This document shows positions 15,190 through 23,072 of a stretch of DNA of 36,948 nt, piece after piece (the first letter of the stretch is position 1; each line of letters starts with the position of its first letter). The DNA is from Pseudonocardia nigra (lineage in GTDB: Bacteria > Actinomycetota > Actinomycetes > Mycobacteriales > Pseudonocardiaceae): assembly GCF_019396355.1 (NCBI RefSeq), contig NZ_JAHKRK010000058.1, forward strand, positions 1 to 36,948, read 5' to 3'. The notes beneath the pieces are model-generated. The model had not been told where the DNA came from, ran no database searches, and worked only from the letters and a program-made list of their open reading frames with translations. The position numbers were made by a program, and so were the translations under genes.

Positions 15190-15198
15190 CCGCGCGGT

Positions 15199-15351
15199 TC
15201 AGGATGCCGGCTGCGCTCGATCGCTCGTGCGGGAGCACCGCCGGCACTCGCAGTTGCAGCGCCCCGCAGTTCGTTGGAGGCGCAGTTGCTGGAGCGTCCG
15301 CCAGCGGTCCAGCAGCTCGGTGGGGATCTCGATGCGGGGGCTCGTGCGCAT
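15199..15351 (-). CDS. 50-residue Cys-rich protein
   Basis: A short gene with a good ribosome site (GAAGGGA, 7 bases before ATG 15351) and high-GC codon use. The first 28 residues form a basic amphipathic helix (IEIPTELLDRWRTLQQLRLQ); then comes RCNCECRRCSR, a CxCxCxxC cluster that could bind a metal ion or an Fe-S cluster; a short polar tail ends at TGA 15199-15201. It lies 114 bases downstream of the hydrogenase structural operon on the same strand. I do not recognise a family. A small electron carrier, metal carrier or accessory subunit of the hydrogenase are the obvious ideas. Confidence 0.5.
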   Translation of the reverse strand: MRTSPRIEIPTELLDRWRTLQQLRLQRTAGRCNCECRRCSRTSDRAQPAS

Positions 15352-15401
15352 GACCGGGTCCCTTCGCCGGAGGGGCGTGGGATCAGTGTGAATGACATAT
15401 A

Positions 15402-15420
15402 CCGGCCGGGGCAGGGCCGG
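15402..15420. terminator. GC-rich hairpin after the hydrogenase operon
   Basis: CCGGCC (15402-15407) and GGCCGG (15415-15420) form a 6-bp stem with a 7-base loop, about 45 bases after the protease stop at 15466 and 50 bases before the Cys-rich small gene. There is no T run, so it may attenuate or protect the transcript end instead of stopping transcription fully. Confidence 0.3.
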
Positions 15421-15465
15421 ACGAGTGGCCGCGTGTGCGCGGACGACGACAGTGGGTGCCCCGGC

Positions 15466-16233
15466 TCAGCCGCGATCGGTGCCCAGGAGCCCGGCGTCCA
15501 GTGGCTGCAGCCGGTCCAGCTCCTCGATGAGCGCCCACCACAGCGCCCAGTCCAGGTGTTCCATGCCCTCGCTCGTGCGGTTCCCGGCGATGTCGAGCCG
15601 GAGCCGGTCGCGGCGGGCGAACGCGGCTCCCCAGTGCCCGGTGCGGTCCAGTTCGTCCAGCTCGCCGAGCAGCTCGCGCATCGTGGTCAAGGCGGGGCTC
15701 GGTTCGAGCCGGTCGCCGGCGCATCGCTCGTGCAGCGCCGTCACCACCTCGATGAGCGGCCGGCGCCGCACCTCGGCCCGAACCGCCGCGACGACCTGGT
15801 GCAGCGCGGCGCGCGCCTCGGGCGACATCTCGTCGCCCGGCCCCGTGCGGGCGGGCTGCACCTCGAGGACGACGGTGCGGGACGGCAGCACACCGAACCC
15901 GGCGCAGACGTCGAGCAGCAGGTCGATGCCCACGTAGCCGACCGCGGCATCGCGGACCGCCGCCTGCACGTCCTCCGGGTCGGGCGTCGGATCGCGGAGC
16001 AGGCGCCTGCGGACCTCGCCGCGAGCACCGCCCCACTCCACCGCGCCGACGAGCAGGAGCGACTCGGGCTGCAGGTCCTGCAACCGCTGCGCCACTGCGA
16101 CGGCGCCGTAGTGCAGCTCCTCGACGACCACGTCCGGCCCGAGGTCCGCGCCGGCCAGTCGCTCGACGGCATGGCGGCCGAGGTCGAGGTCGGACTGGTA
16201 GAGCTCGCCGACCCCGCCGATGAGGACGGGCAC
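15466..16233 (-). CDS. Hydrogenase maturation protease-like protein with divergent motif and extra domain
   Basis: A 255-residue protein whose first 150 residues resemble hydrogenase maturation proteases: GGVGELYQSDLDLGRHAVERL aligns with GxGNxLxxDxGxGxxAVE, and SLLLVGAVEWGG takes the place of the second Asp region. The Asn of GN is Glu here, and the acidic/Gly positions are shifted, so peptidase activity is uncertain. Residues about 165-255 are an added helical region (TALHERCAGDRLEPSPALTT and onward to a Trp-rich segment DWALWWALIEEL) not found in standard proteases. GTG 16233 lies 2 bases after the large-subunit stop, so it is co-translated with it. It may be a dedicated chaperone or gatekeeper for this large subunit, with the canonical protease at 12685 doing the cut. 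Confidence 0.72.
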   Translation of the reverse strand: MPVLIGGVGELYQSDLDLGRHAVERLAGADLGPDVVVEELHYGAVAVAQRLQDLQPESLLLVGAVEWGGARGEVRRRLLRDPTPDPEDVQAAVRDAAVGYVGIDLLLDVCAGFGVLPSRTVVLEVQPARTGPGDEMSPEARAALHQVVAAVRAEVRRRPLIEVVTALHERCAGDRLEPSPALTTMRELLGELDELDRTGHWGAAFARRDRLRLDIAGNRTSEGMEHLDWALWWALIEELDRLQPLDAGLLGTDRG

Positions 16234-16235
16234 GG

Positions 16236-18140
16236 TCAGTCGGCCCCGCAGGAGCAGGTGTTGACCTCGCGGACGACGGTGCCCTCGCCGGTCGCGGTGT
16301 GGGTGGTGCAGGGCATGCAGGGGTCAAAGCTGCGGATGGCCCGCAGCATGTCGACCGAGGTGAACTTCGACGGGTCGGAGACGTCTTCGATGATCGGGGT
16401 GTTCATCACCGCTTCCTCGTAGGGCCCCGGTTGGTCCCAGGGGTCGCGGGGCGAGGCGTTGATCGTCGACGGCGTGCAGATCTGGTAGTTGACGATCTTT
16501 CCGTGCTCGGTGACGAGGTGGTGGGTGAGCCAGCCGCGGCCCGCGCCCCACCAGCCGACGCTCACGCGCTCGTCGGTGGCGATGTGGTCGTCGAGCTTGT
16601 CCGGGGGCACGGCCGCCACGGCCGTCTCACCGCTCTGGAACAGGCGATAGGCCTCCAACAGGCTGGCCAGGCCGACCAACTGGCTGAAGACGTAGTGGTA
16701 GGCGCGGCCGCGGTTGCGTTCGAAGGCGTTGAGCACCGGCGGGACGTGCCACTCCACCTCGGACTCCGGCGTGACGCCCTTCGGGATGAACATCCGCAGC
16801 GAGTGCCCGGTCGCCTCCACGAAGTCGTTCGCCGGCAGCTTCTGCGCCATGGCCGTGGTGTAGAGCCGGGCGTAGGCACCGGCTTCGACGACCTTGCGGT
16901 CCCACCGCGGCGTGCACGCCCAGGTGTACTTGTCCTTCCACGACTTCTCGTCGGGCTTGGGCAGCGTCTGCTTGTTCCAGGGGTGGTAGGGACTGATCGG
17001 GTTGCCGAGCGGGTCGGTTGTGTACCGGTCACCCGCCCACTGGTCGTAGTAGGAGTGCTCGACGAACTCCTCCCACCCGATGTTGATGTCGGTCAGCCGG
17101 GTGGTCACCAGCTCACCGTTGATCACCACGCCGGGGGTGGACCAGCGGCGTTCGCCCCAGGAGTTGCAGTTGGCGTAGGTGGCGTCGTAGGCGAAGGGGT
17201 CGTCCCAGTAGCCGGGGTCGATGAGGTTGGTCGGCCGCGCGCCGACCTGCCGGTAGCGCTCGTCCGCCTCGTAGAAGAACTCGGGGATGTCGTTCCAGAC
17301 CCCGAGCATGCGCTGGGCGTAGTCGAAGATCTTGCCCAGCCGGGAGTGGTACTCGTTGAGCGTCTGCAGGCTGAGCGTGGAGGAGACCCCTCCGGGCACC
17401 ACCGTCTGCGGGTGCGGGTACTTGCCGGCGAGCGTCACGAACATCTCGCGGGACAACCGGGTGAAGTCCAGCCCTTCGCGGTACAGCTGTCCCGTGAGTG
17501 GGGTCAGCGCGGTCATCAGCTCGGCCATCGTCCGGAAGCCGTGCTGACGCTCGCTCGGGCACTTCCAGCTCTCGGCCTTCGTCCACAGCTCGGGACTGAC
17601 GGCCCGGATGACCGGCTCCGAGTAGTCGGGGCCGGCGAGCAGGTAGAGGTGCAGCGGGTTGTCGTAGCCCATCTCCGCGGCCTCTTGCATGTTGCGGACC
17701 ACGGTGCCCATCGGTGGCGGTCGCAGGCCCATCGCCATCTCGATGGCGTACGCCGAGGCGTGCGCGTGGACGCCGCCGCACACGCCGCACGCTCGGGAGG
17801 ACACGAAGATGGCGTCGCGCGGATCCCGGCCCATCAGGATGACCTCGTAGCCCCGGAACAGCGTGGCCTGGGAGTGCGCGTCGAGATAGCGCCCGTTGCC
17901 GGCGAGATTGGCGGTGACGTGCAGGGCGAGTGCGCCCGCGACCCGGGTGACCGGGTCCATGTTGATGTCCTTGATGTGCCCGTTGGCGGCGACCAGCTTG
18001 CGGATCTCCGCCTCGCGCTGGGCGTCGGACATCGCCACGTCCGGCTTGGACACGTCCACCGCGTACGGGTCGCGGATGCCCTGACGCAGCGTCGCTCGCC
18101 CGGCCGCGTCGAACTCGACGGGGAGGTTCTGGAAGCACAT
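16236..18140 (-). CDS. hhyL: [NiFe] hydrogenase large subunit (actinobacterial, group 1h-like)
   Basis: A 634-residue catalytic subunit. The N-terminal metal motif is SRACGVCGGVH (L1, RxCGxC) and the C-terminal one is DPCMPCTTH (L2), giving the four Cys that hold the Ni-Fe site. After the final His there are 20 residues (TATGEGTVVREVNTCSCGAD), the extension removed by a maturation protease. All four ligands are Cys codons, so this is not a Sec-containing enzyme. The protein has no export signal. It oxidises H2 and passes electrons to the small subunit; enzymes of this type scavenge atmospheric H2 in Actinobacteria. ATG 18140 is chosen 10 bases after the small-subunit stop; the frame continues to 18221 but would overlap that gene. 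Assignment to group 1h is from overall resemblance and needs a tree. Confidence 0.92.
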   Translation of the reverse strand: MCFQNLPVEFDAAGRATLRQGIRDPYAVDVSKPDVAMSDAQREAEIRKLVAANGHIKDINMDPVTRVAGALALHVTANLAGNGRYLDAHSQATLFRGYEVILMGRDPRDAIFVSSRACGVCGGVHAHASAYAIEMAMGLRPPPMGTVVRNMQEAAEMGYDNPLHLYLLAGPDYSEPVIRAVSPELWTKAESWKCPSERQHGFRTMAELMTALTPLTGQLYREGLDFTRLSREMFVTLAGKYPHPQTVVPGGVSSTLSLQTLNEYHSRLGKIFDYAQRMLGVWNDIPEFFYEADERYRQVGARPTNLIDPGYWDDPFAYDATYANCNSWGERRWSTPGVVINGELVTTRLTDINIGWEEFVEHSYYDQWAGDRYTTDPLGNPISPYHPWNKQTLPKPDEKSWKDKYTWACTPRWDRKVVEAGAYARLYTTAMAQKLPANDFVEATGHSLRMFIPKGVTPESEVEWHVPPVLNAFERNRGRAYHYVFSQLVGLASLLEAYRLFQSGETAVAAVPPDKLDDHIATDERVSVGWWGAGRGWLTHHLVTEHGKIVNYQICTPSTINASPRDPWDQPGPYEEAVMNTPIIEDVSDPSKFTSVDMLRAIRSFDPCMPCTTHTATGEGTVVREVNTCSCGAD

Positions 18141-18150
18141 GAGGGGAGCC

Positions 18151-19566
18151 TCAGTTCTCGTCGGGGCGGTGGCCGTCCGAGCCGTCCGTGCGGTCGGACT
18201 GTCGCGGGTGCACGCGGTCATCCGCCGCCGTGGCCATGCGGCTGCCGCCGGAAACCTGTTCGGGTCGCTTGCCCCACGGCTGGGCGGGGTTGCGGGAGGT
18301 GTCGGCCGCCAGCCGGAACCTGTCGTAGAACCGATGAATGGTCTCCGCCACGAACCCGGGCTCCGACTTCTCCCGGGACCAGCCGCTGGGCACCGAGCCC
18401 TCCCGGTCCCACCGCACCTCCCGGTTCAGGTGCGCGTTGGTGATGTTGCGCAGCGGCTTGATGACGCCGCCCATGATCCGCGTGGCAGCCGACGAGAGCG
18501 CCGAGCCGGGGGACTGGGTGTAGAACGGCGTGAACTTGTCCGGGAACCCGGGCATCGTGCAGCCGATGCACGCACCGCCGGCGTTCATGCAGCCGCCGTG
18601 GTGGTTGATCGCGCCGCGCTCGGTGATGTTGCAGTTGACCACCGGGCCCCAGCAGCCGATCTCGACGAGGCACTCCTTGTCGCCGAACTCCGCGGCGAAG
18701 TCGCCCTCCTCGTAGTAGGCGCCGCGCACGCAGTGCCGGTGCACGGTGTCGCCGAACAGCCACGCCGGCCTGCCGAGCTCGTCGAACTCCGGCAGCGGCC
18801 CGATCCCCTGCAGGAAGTAGAGGACCGCCGCCACGGTCTCGGTGAAGTTGTCACCGACGGGCGCGCAGCCGGGGATGTTGACGACCGGCACGCCCAGGGC
18901 GCTGCGGTAGTCCTTGCCGAGGAAGTCCATCAGGCTCATCGCGCCGGTCGGGTTGCCCTCGGCCGACGGGATGCCGCCCCAGGTGGCGCAGGTGCCGATC
19001 GCGATCGAGGCCGCCGCGCCGGGGGCGAGCCGGGCGATCCACTCGTCCGTGGTGACGGTGCGGTGCGCGCCGTCCGGCCCCCAGGGCTCCTCGCCCTGTC
19101 CGACCCAGTAGCCGCCCGTCTGCATCGCGATCGTCTCGTCCGTGATCGACCCCTCGAGGATGATCACGTACGGGGCATCGAGCACGCCCTGGACCGCCTC
19201 CTCGTGCGCCCGCAGGTAGTTCGGCCCGGACTCCACGTTGATCACGGGGTGGTGCAGCACCACGCGCGGCAGGCCGGGGTGCGCACCGAGGAGCAGGCTC
19301 TCCACCGACGGCGTGGTGGCGCCGGTGACCGACACCGAGCATCCGTCGCAGCTCATCCCGGCGAACCAGAAGGCGTGCACCTTCTCGAGCGGCCCGAGCC
19401 TGCTCGTCACCGTGCCCCGCGCAACCGGCTCCACGAGGTGCTCGGTCATCGCGCGGGCGGGCATGCCGAAGTCGCCGAGCTCCGCGCGGTCGTGGAACCG
19501 GTTCACCGGACCGAGGATCTCCAGCAGGCGCTCCGCGGGGGTTCGACCGTCCGTGCTCGGCGCCAT
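18151..19566 (-). CDS. hhyS: [NiFe] hydrogenase small subunit (actinobacterial, group 1h-like)
   Basis: A 471-residue electron-transfer subunit. It has no Tat signal at the N-terminus, so the enzyme should stay in the cytosol. Cluster-binding segments visible are AGMSCDGCSVSVTG, GTCATWGGIPSAEGNP and NIPGCAPVGDN for the proximal cluster, then HRHCVRGAYYEEGDFA, KECLVEIGCWGPVVNC and GGCMNAGGACIGCTMPGFPD for the medial and distal clusters. The Asp within CDGC is noteworthy because an actinobacterial-type enzyme from Ralstonia is reported to use an Asp ligand at its proximal cluster; which residue is used here cannot be decided by eye. The last 100 residues are a polar tail longer than in classical enzymes. 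Operator 3 lies 18 bases upstream of ATG 19566; the large subunit and protease-like gene follow. Confidence 0.92.
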   Translation of the reverse strand: MAPSTDGRTPAERLLEILGPVNRFHDRAELGDFGMPARAMTEHLVEPVARGTVTSRLGPLEKVHAFWFAGMSCDGCSVSVTGATTPSVESLLLGAHPGLPRVVLHHPVINVESGPNYLRAHEEAVQGVLDAPYVIILEGSITDETIAMQTGGYWVGQGEEPWGPDGAHRTVTTDEWIARLAPGAAASIAIGTCATWGGIPSAEGNPTGAMSLMDFLGKDYRSALGVPVVNIPGCAPVGDNFTETVAAVLYFLQGIGPLPEFDELGRPAWLFGDTVHRHCVRGAYYEEGDFAAEFGDKECLVEIGCWGPVVNCNITERGAINHHGGCMNAGGACIGCTMPGFPDKFTPFYTQSPGSALSSAATRIMGGVIKPLRNITNAHLNREVRWDREGSVPSGWSREKSEPGFVAETIHRFYDRFRLAADTSRNPAQPWGKRPEQVSGGSRMATAADDRVHPRQSDRTDGSDGHRPDEN

Positions 19567-19584
19567 CGCCGTCCGCCTCTCGGT

Positions 19585-19605
19585 CTAGATGTCTTCCGCA
19601 TCTAG
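19585..19605. promoter_or_regulatory. Operator 3 of the hydrogenase regulon (perfect inverted repeat)
   Basis: CTAGATG (19585-19591), 7-base spacer, CATCTAG (19599-19605). Its centre is 29 bases upstream of the small-subunit ATG, so a bound protein would cover the core promoter. It is also 120 bases upstream of the divergent membrane-protein/hypCDE operon and may control both directions. Confidence 0.78.
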
Positions 19606-19725
19606 CAGTGGATGCGACGGTACCGCGTGCCGCCGTCCGGCGGAACCGGTCACTGTGACCGGAGGCACAGGCGGTGTATGGTCAACACACATAGTCATGA
19701 TCCACGTGCTGAACGGGGGCCGGCG

Positions 19726-19989
19726 ATGGAGCTGGCGTCATCCCGGTTGATCGGGTGGTACATCGGGTTCGCGGTCGCGGTGGTGGTGATCGGGCTGGTC
19801 GCCGTCCTGCTCGTGGCGATCACGGCGACCGTCCGGAAGATCGCGCTCGTCGCCGAGAACATCGCGGCCACGCTCGAGGTGGCGCGCGACCGCACCCAGG
19901 CGCTCTGGGACGTGAGCACCACCAACCAGGTCGCGCACGACATCCTGGAGTCGGCCACCGCGGCCCGGACGACGCTGGAGCGCTCATGA
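19726..19989 (+). CDS. Small membrane protein, family beta
   Basis: An 87-residue protein: one transmembrane helix at about 9-32 (IGFAVAVVVIGLVAVLLVAI), then a helical tail with VAENIAATLEVARDRTQALWDV. The tail matches AAEAAEIDSGLRRTAENTNP and the following LWKVDALN of the protein at 24792-25076. ATG 19726 follows GGGGG. It is the first gene of an operon (beta, gamma, delta, hypC, hypD, hypE, SIS) and overlaps gamma by 4 bases, which ties these proteins to hydrogenase assembly or function. Function unknown; topology suits a membrane scaffold. Confidence 0.72.
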   Translation: MELASSRLIGWYIGFAVAVVVIGLVAVLLVAITATVRKIALVAENIAATLEVARDRTQALWDVSTTNQVAHDILESATAARTTLERS

Positions 19990-20321
19990 CACTCAGCGAC
20001 GAGGTCCTGTTCCTGTGGTGGCTCGCACTCGGCATCGCGCTGTTCGTCGTGGTCCCCGTGGTGGTGCTGTTGCTGCACCGGCTGCTGCGGGCGGTCGAAC
20101 GGACCCAGGCCGCGGTGGTCGACCTGTGGAACACCGCCACCACGGTCGCCCGCAACACCGCCACCACCTGGCAGCTCGGCGGCACCGGTGACGCGCTCGA
20201 CGCACTGAAGGTGGAGGCCTTGCGGCACGACGCGCTGCTCGACGCGGCCGCCCGGCCCACCCAGGAGGCCACCGCGCCGGTGCCGCCCGCGGCACCCCAG
20301 CCGACAGGAGGCAGGCCGTGA
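19986..20321 (+). CDS. Small membrane protein, family gamma
   Basis: A 111-residue protein with a transmembrane helix at about 8-32 (WWLALGIALFVVVPVVVLLL) and an amphipathic segment LLRAVERTQAAVVDLWNTAT and TVARNTATTWQLGGT. This is mirrored by LLETLRRSVVEVDRNVDAVW and KVAANTQTTHLLGTT in the protein at 24291-24560. A Pro/Ala-rich end is unique to this copy. Both ends overlap the neighbouring genes by 4 bases. No enzyme motif is seen. Confidence 0.72.
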   Translation: MTLSDEVLFLWWLALGIALFVVVPVVVLLLHRLLRAVERTQAAVVDLWNTATTVARNTATTWQLGGTGDALDALKVEALRHDALLDAAARPTQEATAPVPPAAPQPTGGRP

Positions 20322-20584
20322 TCCTCCTGCTGATCGTCCTCACGGTCGTCGAGGCGCTGGTCGTCGTCGGAGTGCTGGCCGCCTACCTGGTGCTGCTCCA
20401 CCGTCGGCTGGTCGTGATCTCCACCCACCTCGGCCGGATCGCCTTCGGCATCCGGGCGGTGGAGACGCAGACCGCCTCGATCGGCCCGTCCGTGCTGCGG
20501 ATCAACGCCACCCTGCGGGAGATCAACGGCGCGCTGCCGGCGATCGCGGCCAAGGCGGAACGACTCGCCGGAACGGGCGTCTGA
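20318..20584 (+). CDS. Small membrane protein, family delta
   Basis: An 88-residue protein with one transmembrane helix (residues about 2-27) and a tail STHLGRIAFGIRAVETQTAS, then IGPSVLRINATLREIN. This is the closest paralogue of the protein at 24055-24294, which has STTLGKITFGVRAIETQTAS; the two share a run of identical residues (ETQTASIGP). A weaker match is at 12234-12473. Its stop is 5 bases before hypC, so the membrane proteins and HypC are made from one transcript. Confidence 0.75.
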   Translation: MILLLIVLTVVEALVVVGVLAAYLVLLHRRLVVISTHLGRIAFGIRAVETQTASIGPSVLRINATLREINGALPAIAAKAERLAGTGV

Positions 20585-20589
20585 TTCCC

Positions 20590-20862
20590 ATGTGCCTCGG
20601 AGTGCCGGGCCGGATCGTCGAGATCACCGACGTGGACCACCAGCTGGCCGTCGCCGATGTCGAGGGTGTCCGCCGGAAAATCAACATCGGGTTGCTGGTG
20701 GAGGAGGAGGTCATCGCGGGGGACTGGGTCCTCATCCACGTCGGCTTCGCCATGTCGAAGATCGACGAGGCCGAGGCCGAGGCCACGCTGGCGCTCCTCG
20801 CCGGGATGGGCGATGCCTACACCGACGAGCTCGACGCGCTGTTCCAGAGCCGGATCGAGTGA
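20590..20862 (+). CDS. hypC: Hydrogenase maturation chaperone HypC
   Basis: A 90-residue HypC/HupF protein. It begins MCLGVPGRIVEI, with the essential Cys2 that carries the iron during Fe(CN)2CO assembly with HypD; a beta-barrel pattern follows (VADVEGVRRKINIGLL, then EVIAGDWVLIHVGFAMSKID) and an acidic helical tail. HypC binds the large-subunit precursor and hands over the iron group. It stands between the small membrane proteins and hypD in one operon. Confidence 0.95.
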   Translation: MCLGVPGRIVEITDVDHQLAVADVEGVRRKINIGLLVEEEVIAGDWVLIHVGFAMSKIDEAEAEATLALLAGMGDAYTDELDALFQSRIE

Positions 20863-20874
20863 GGGCACCTCGAC

Positions 20875-22011
20875 GTGAAGTTCTCCGACGAGTTCCGCGA
20901 CCCCGCCACCGCCCGGGCACTGGGCGCCCGGATCGCCGCGCTGGCCGAGCCGGGACGGCACTACAAGATCATGGAGGTGTGCGGGGGGCACACCCACACC
21001 ATCTACAAGCACGGGCTCGAGGACTTCCTGCCCGAGAACGTCGAGATGGTGCACGGCCCGGGCTGCCCGGTGTGCGTCATCCCGATGGGCCGGGTCGACG
21101 ACGGCATCAGCGTGGCCGAGCAGCCGGGAGTCATCTTCACCTGCTTCGGGGACATGCTCCGGATCCCGGGCAGCCGGGGCAGCCTGCTCGACGCCAAGGC
21201 CCGCGGCGCCGATGTGCGGGTCGTGTACTCCCCGCTCGACGCCCTGCGAATCGCCCGCACCCACCCGGACCGGCAGGTGGTGTTCTTCGCGATCGGGTTC
21301 GAGACCACGGCCCCGTCCACGGCGATGACGCTGGTGCGGGCCCGTGCCGAGAAGCTCACCAACTTCTCGGTCTTCTGCAACCACGTCACGATCGTGCCGC
21401 CCGTGCGGGCCATCCTGCAGTCGCCGGACCTGCGCCTGGACGGCTTCCTCGGCCCGGGTCACGTGTCCGTCGTGGTGGGCTGCCGCCCCTTCGAGTTCAT
21501 CCCGGCCGAGTTCGAGCGCCCGGTCGTCGTCACCGGCTTCGAGCCGCTCGACGTGCTGCAGGCGGTGTACCAGGTGATGCGCCAGATCGCCGACGGCCGC
21601 GCGGAGCTGGAGAACCAGTACAAACGGGTGGTCCCGTACCAGGGCAACGCCGCCGCGCTCGCCGTCATGAGCCGGGTCTTCACGCTGCGGCCGCAGTTCG
21701 AGTGGCGGGGCCTGGGGTTCATCGCCCGCTCGGCCCTCGCGTTGGCCGACGACTGGGCCGACCTCGACGCCGAGCGCCGGTTCGCGGTGCCAGGTGTGCG
21801 GATCGCCGACCCGAAGGCCTGCCAGTGCGGCGAGGTGCTCAAGGGCGTGCTGAAGCCGTGGGAGTGCAAGGTCTTCGGCACGGCCTGCACGCCGGAGACC
21901 CCGATCGGGACGTGCATGGTGTCGTCGGAGGGCGCCTGCGCCGCGTACTACAACTTCGGTCGCTTCGCCCGTGAGCGACGGCCGGTGCCCGTGGAGATCA
22001 GCGCCCGATGA
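20875..22011 (+). CDS. hypD: Hydrogenase maturation protein HypD
   Basis: A 378-residue Fe-S protein that builds the Fe(CN)2CO unit. Signature segments: KIMEVCGGHTHTIYKHGL near residue 25-41 (catalytic Cys), MVHGPGCPVCVIPMG near 60, IGFETTAPSTA near 142, and the C-terminal [4Fe-4S] region CQCGEVLKGVLKPWECKVFG with the later Cys in TACTPETPIGTCMVSSEGAC. All expected Cys are present. It starts at GTG 20875, 12 bases after hypC, and overlaps hypE by 4 bases. Its partners are HypC and HypE; HypF, needed to supply carbamoyl phosphate-derived cyanide, is not in the window. Confidence 0.95.
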   Translation: MKFSDEFRDPATARALGARIAALAEPGRHYKIMEVCGGHTHTIYKHGLEDFLPENVEMVHGPGCPVCVIPMGRVDDGISVAEQPGVIFTCFGDMLRIPGSRGSLLDAKARGADVRVVYSPLDALRIARTHPDRQVVFFAIGFETTAPSTAMTLVRARAEKLTNFSVFCNHVTIVPPVRAILQSPDLRLDGFLGPGHVSVVVGCRPFEFIPAEFERPVVVTGFEPLDVLQAVYQVMRQIADGRAELENQYKRVVPYQGNAAALAVMSRVFTLRPQFEWRGLGFIARSALALADDWADLDAERRFAVPGVRIADPKACQCGEVLKGVLKPWECKVFGTACTPETPIGTCMVSSEGACAAYYNFGRFARERRPVPVEISAR

Positions 22012-23072
22012 CCCGCAGCGAGGCTCAGGTCCGGGAGGGCATCGAGCGGGCCAGGCGGGCCCGCCCACGACTGCGCGACGAGCACATCACGATGGCGCAC
22101 GGCGCCGGGGGCAAGGCGAGCGCCACGCTCGTCGACGCGCTGTTCCGGCCGGCGTTCGCCAACCCGGTCCTGGACCGGCTGACCGATGCCGCGGTACTTC
22201 CCGGCGGCCTCGCGCTGACCACCGATGCCTACGTCGTGAAGCCGTTGCGGTTCCCGGGCGGGTCCATCGGCACCCTCGCCGTGCACGGCACGGTCAACGA
22301 CCTCGCGGTGTCTGGTGCCCGGCCGCTCGGGCTCTCCGCGGCGTTCGTGCTGGAGGAGGGGCTCGCGGTGGAGACGCTGCGGGCGGAGGTCGAGGCGGCG
22401 GCCCGGGCCGCCGAGGATGCCGGGGTCGCCATCGTCACCGGCGACACGAAGGTCGTCGAGCGCGGTAAGGCCGACGGGATGTACGTCGTGACCTCCGGGA
22501 TCGGGCGGGTGGAGCTGTCCGGGTTGGACCCCGCCGGGCTGCGACCGGGCGACCGCGTGCTGTGCTCGGGGTACGTCGGCGACCACGGGACAGCGATCAT
22601 GCTGGCCCGCGGCGACCTCGACCTCGAGGCCGACGTCGCGTCGGACACCCGCTCCCTGTGGCCGTTCGCCTCCGCGTTGGGTGCCGCGGCCGGGGACGGG
22701 CTGCGGGTGATGCGGGACGCGACCCGCGGCGGTGTCGCCACCGTGCTGAACGAGCTCGCGATGGCCTCCGACGTCGGGGTCGTGGTGCACGAGTCGGCGG
22801 TTCCGGTGCGCCCGGTGGTGCACGGGGCGTGCGAGCTCCTCGGGCTGGACCCGCTCTACGTCGCCAACGAGGGCGTGCTGGTCGCGGTCGTCGCCCCCGA
22901 GGTCGCCGACGCGGCGCTGGCCGCACTCGGCGACCTCCCCGGCGGTGAGCACGCCGCGGTGATCGGCGAGGTCGCTGCCGAACCGCCCGGCATGGTGCTG
23001 GTCCGCACCGGCATCGGCGGACATCGCATCCTGGACCTGCTCATCGGCGACCCCCTCCCGAGGATCTGTTGA
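22008..23072 (+). CDS. hypE: Hydrogenase maturation protein HypE
   Basis: A 354-residue PurM-fold ATPase that dehydrates a C-terminal Cys thiocarboxamide to thiocyanate, the source of the cyanide ligands. Visible: MAHGAGGKASATLVDALF near residue 29, TTDAYVVKPLRFPGGSIG, VNDLAVSGARPLGLS, VTGDTKVVERGKADGMYV, DATRGGVATVLNELA, and the diagnostic C-terminal end PRIC with Cys354 as the last residue. It overlaps hypD by 4 bases and the SIS gene by 4 bases. Confidence 0.95.
   Translation: MTRSEAQVREGIERARRARPRLRDEHITMAHGAGGKASATLVDALFRPAFANPVLDRLTDAAVLPGGLALTTDAYVVKPLRFPGGSIGTLAVHGTVNDLAVSGARPLGLSAAFVLEEGLAVETLRAEVEAAARAAEDAGVAIVTGDTKVVERGKADGMYVVTSGIGRVELSGLDPAGLRPGDRVLCSGYVGDHGTAIMLARGDLDLEADVASDTRSLWPFASALGAAAGDGLRVMRDATRGGVATVLNELAMASDVGVVVHESAVPVRPVVHGACELLGLDPLYVANEGVLVAVVAPEVADAALAALGDLPGGEHAAVIGEVAAEPPGMVLVRTGIGGHRILDLLIGDPLPRIC

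Noticed and set aside
16236..18140. Possibility that the large subunit is a selenocysteine (NiFeSe) hydrogenase
   Set aside because: All four active-site ligands in L1 and L2 are Cys codons and the frame has no internal TGA.
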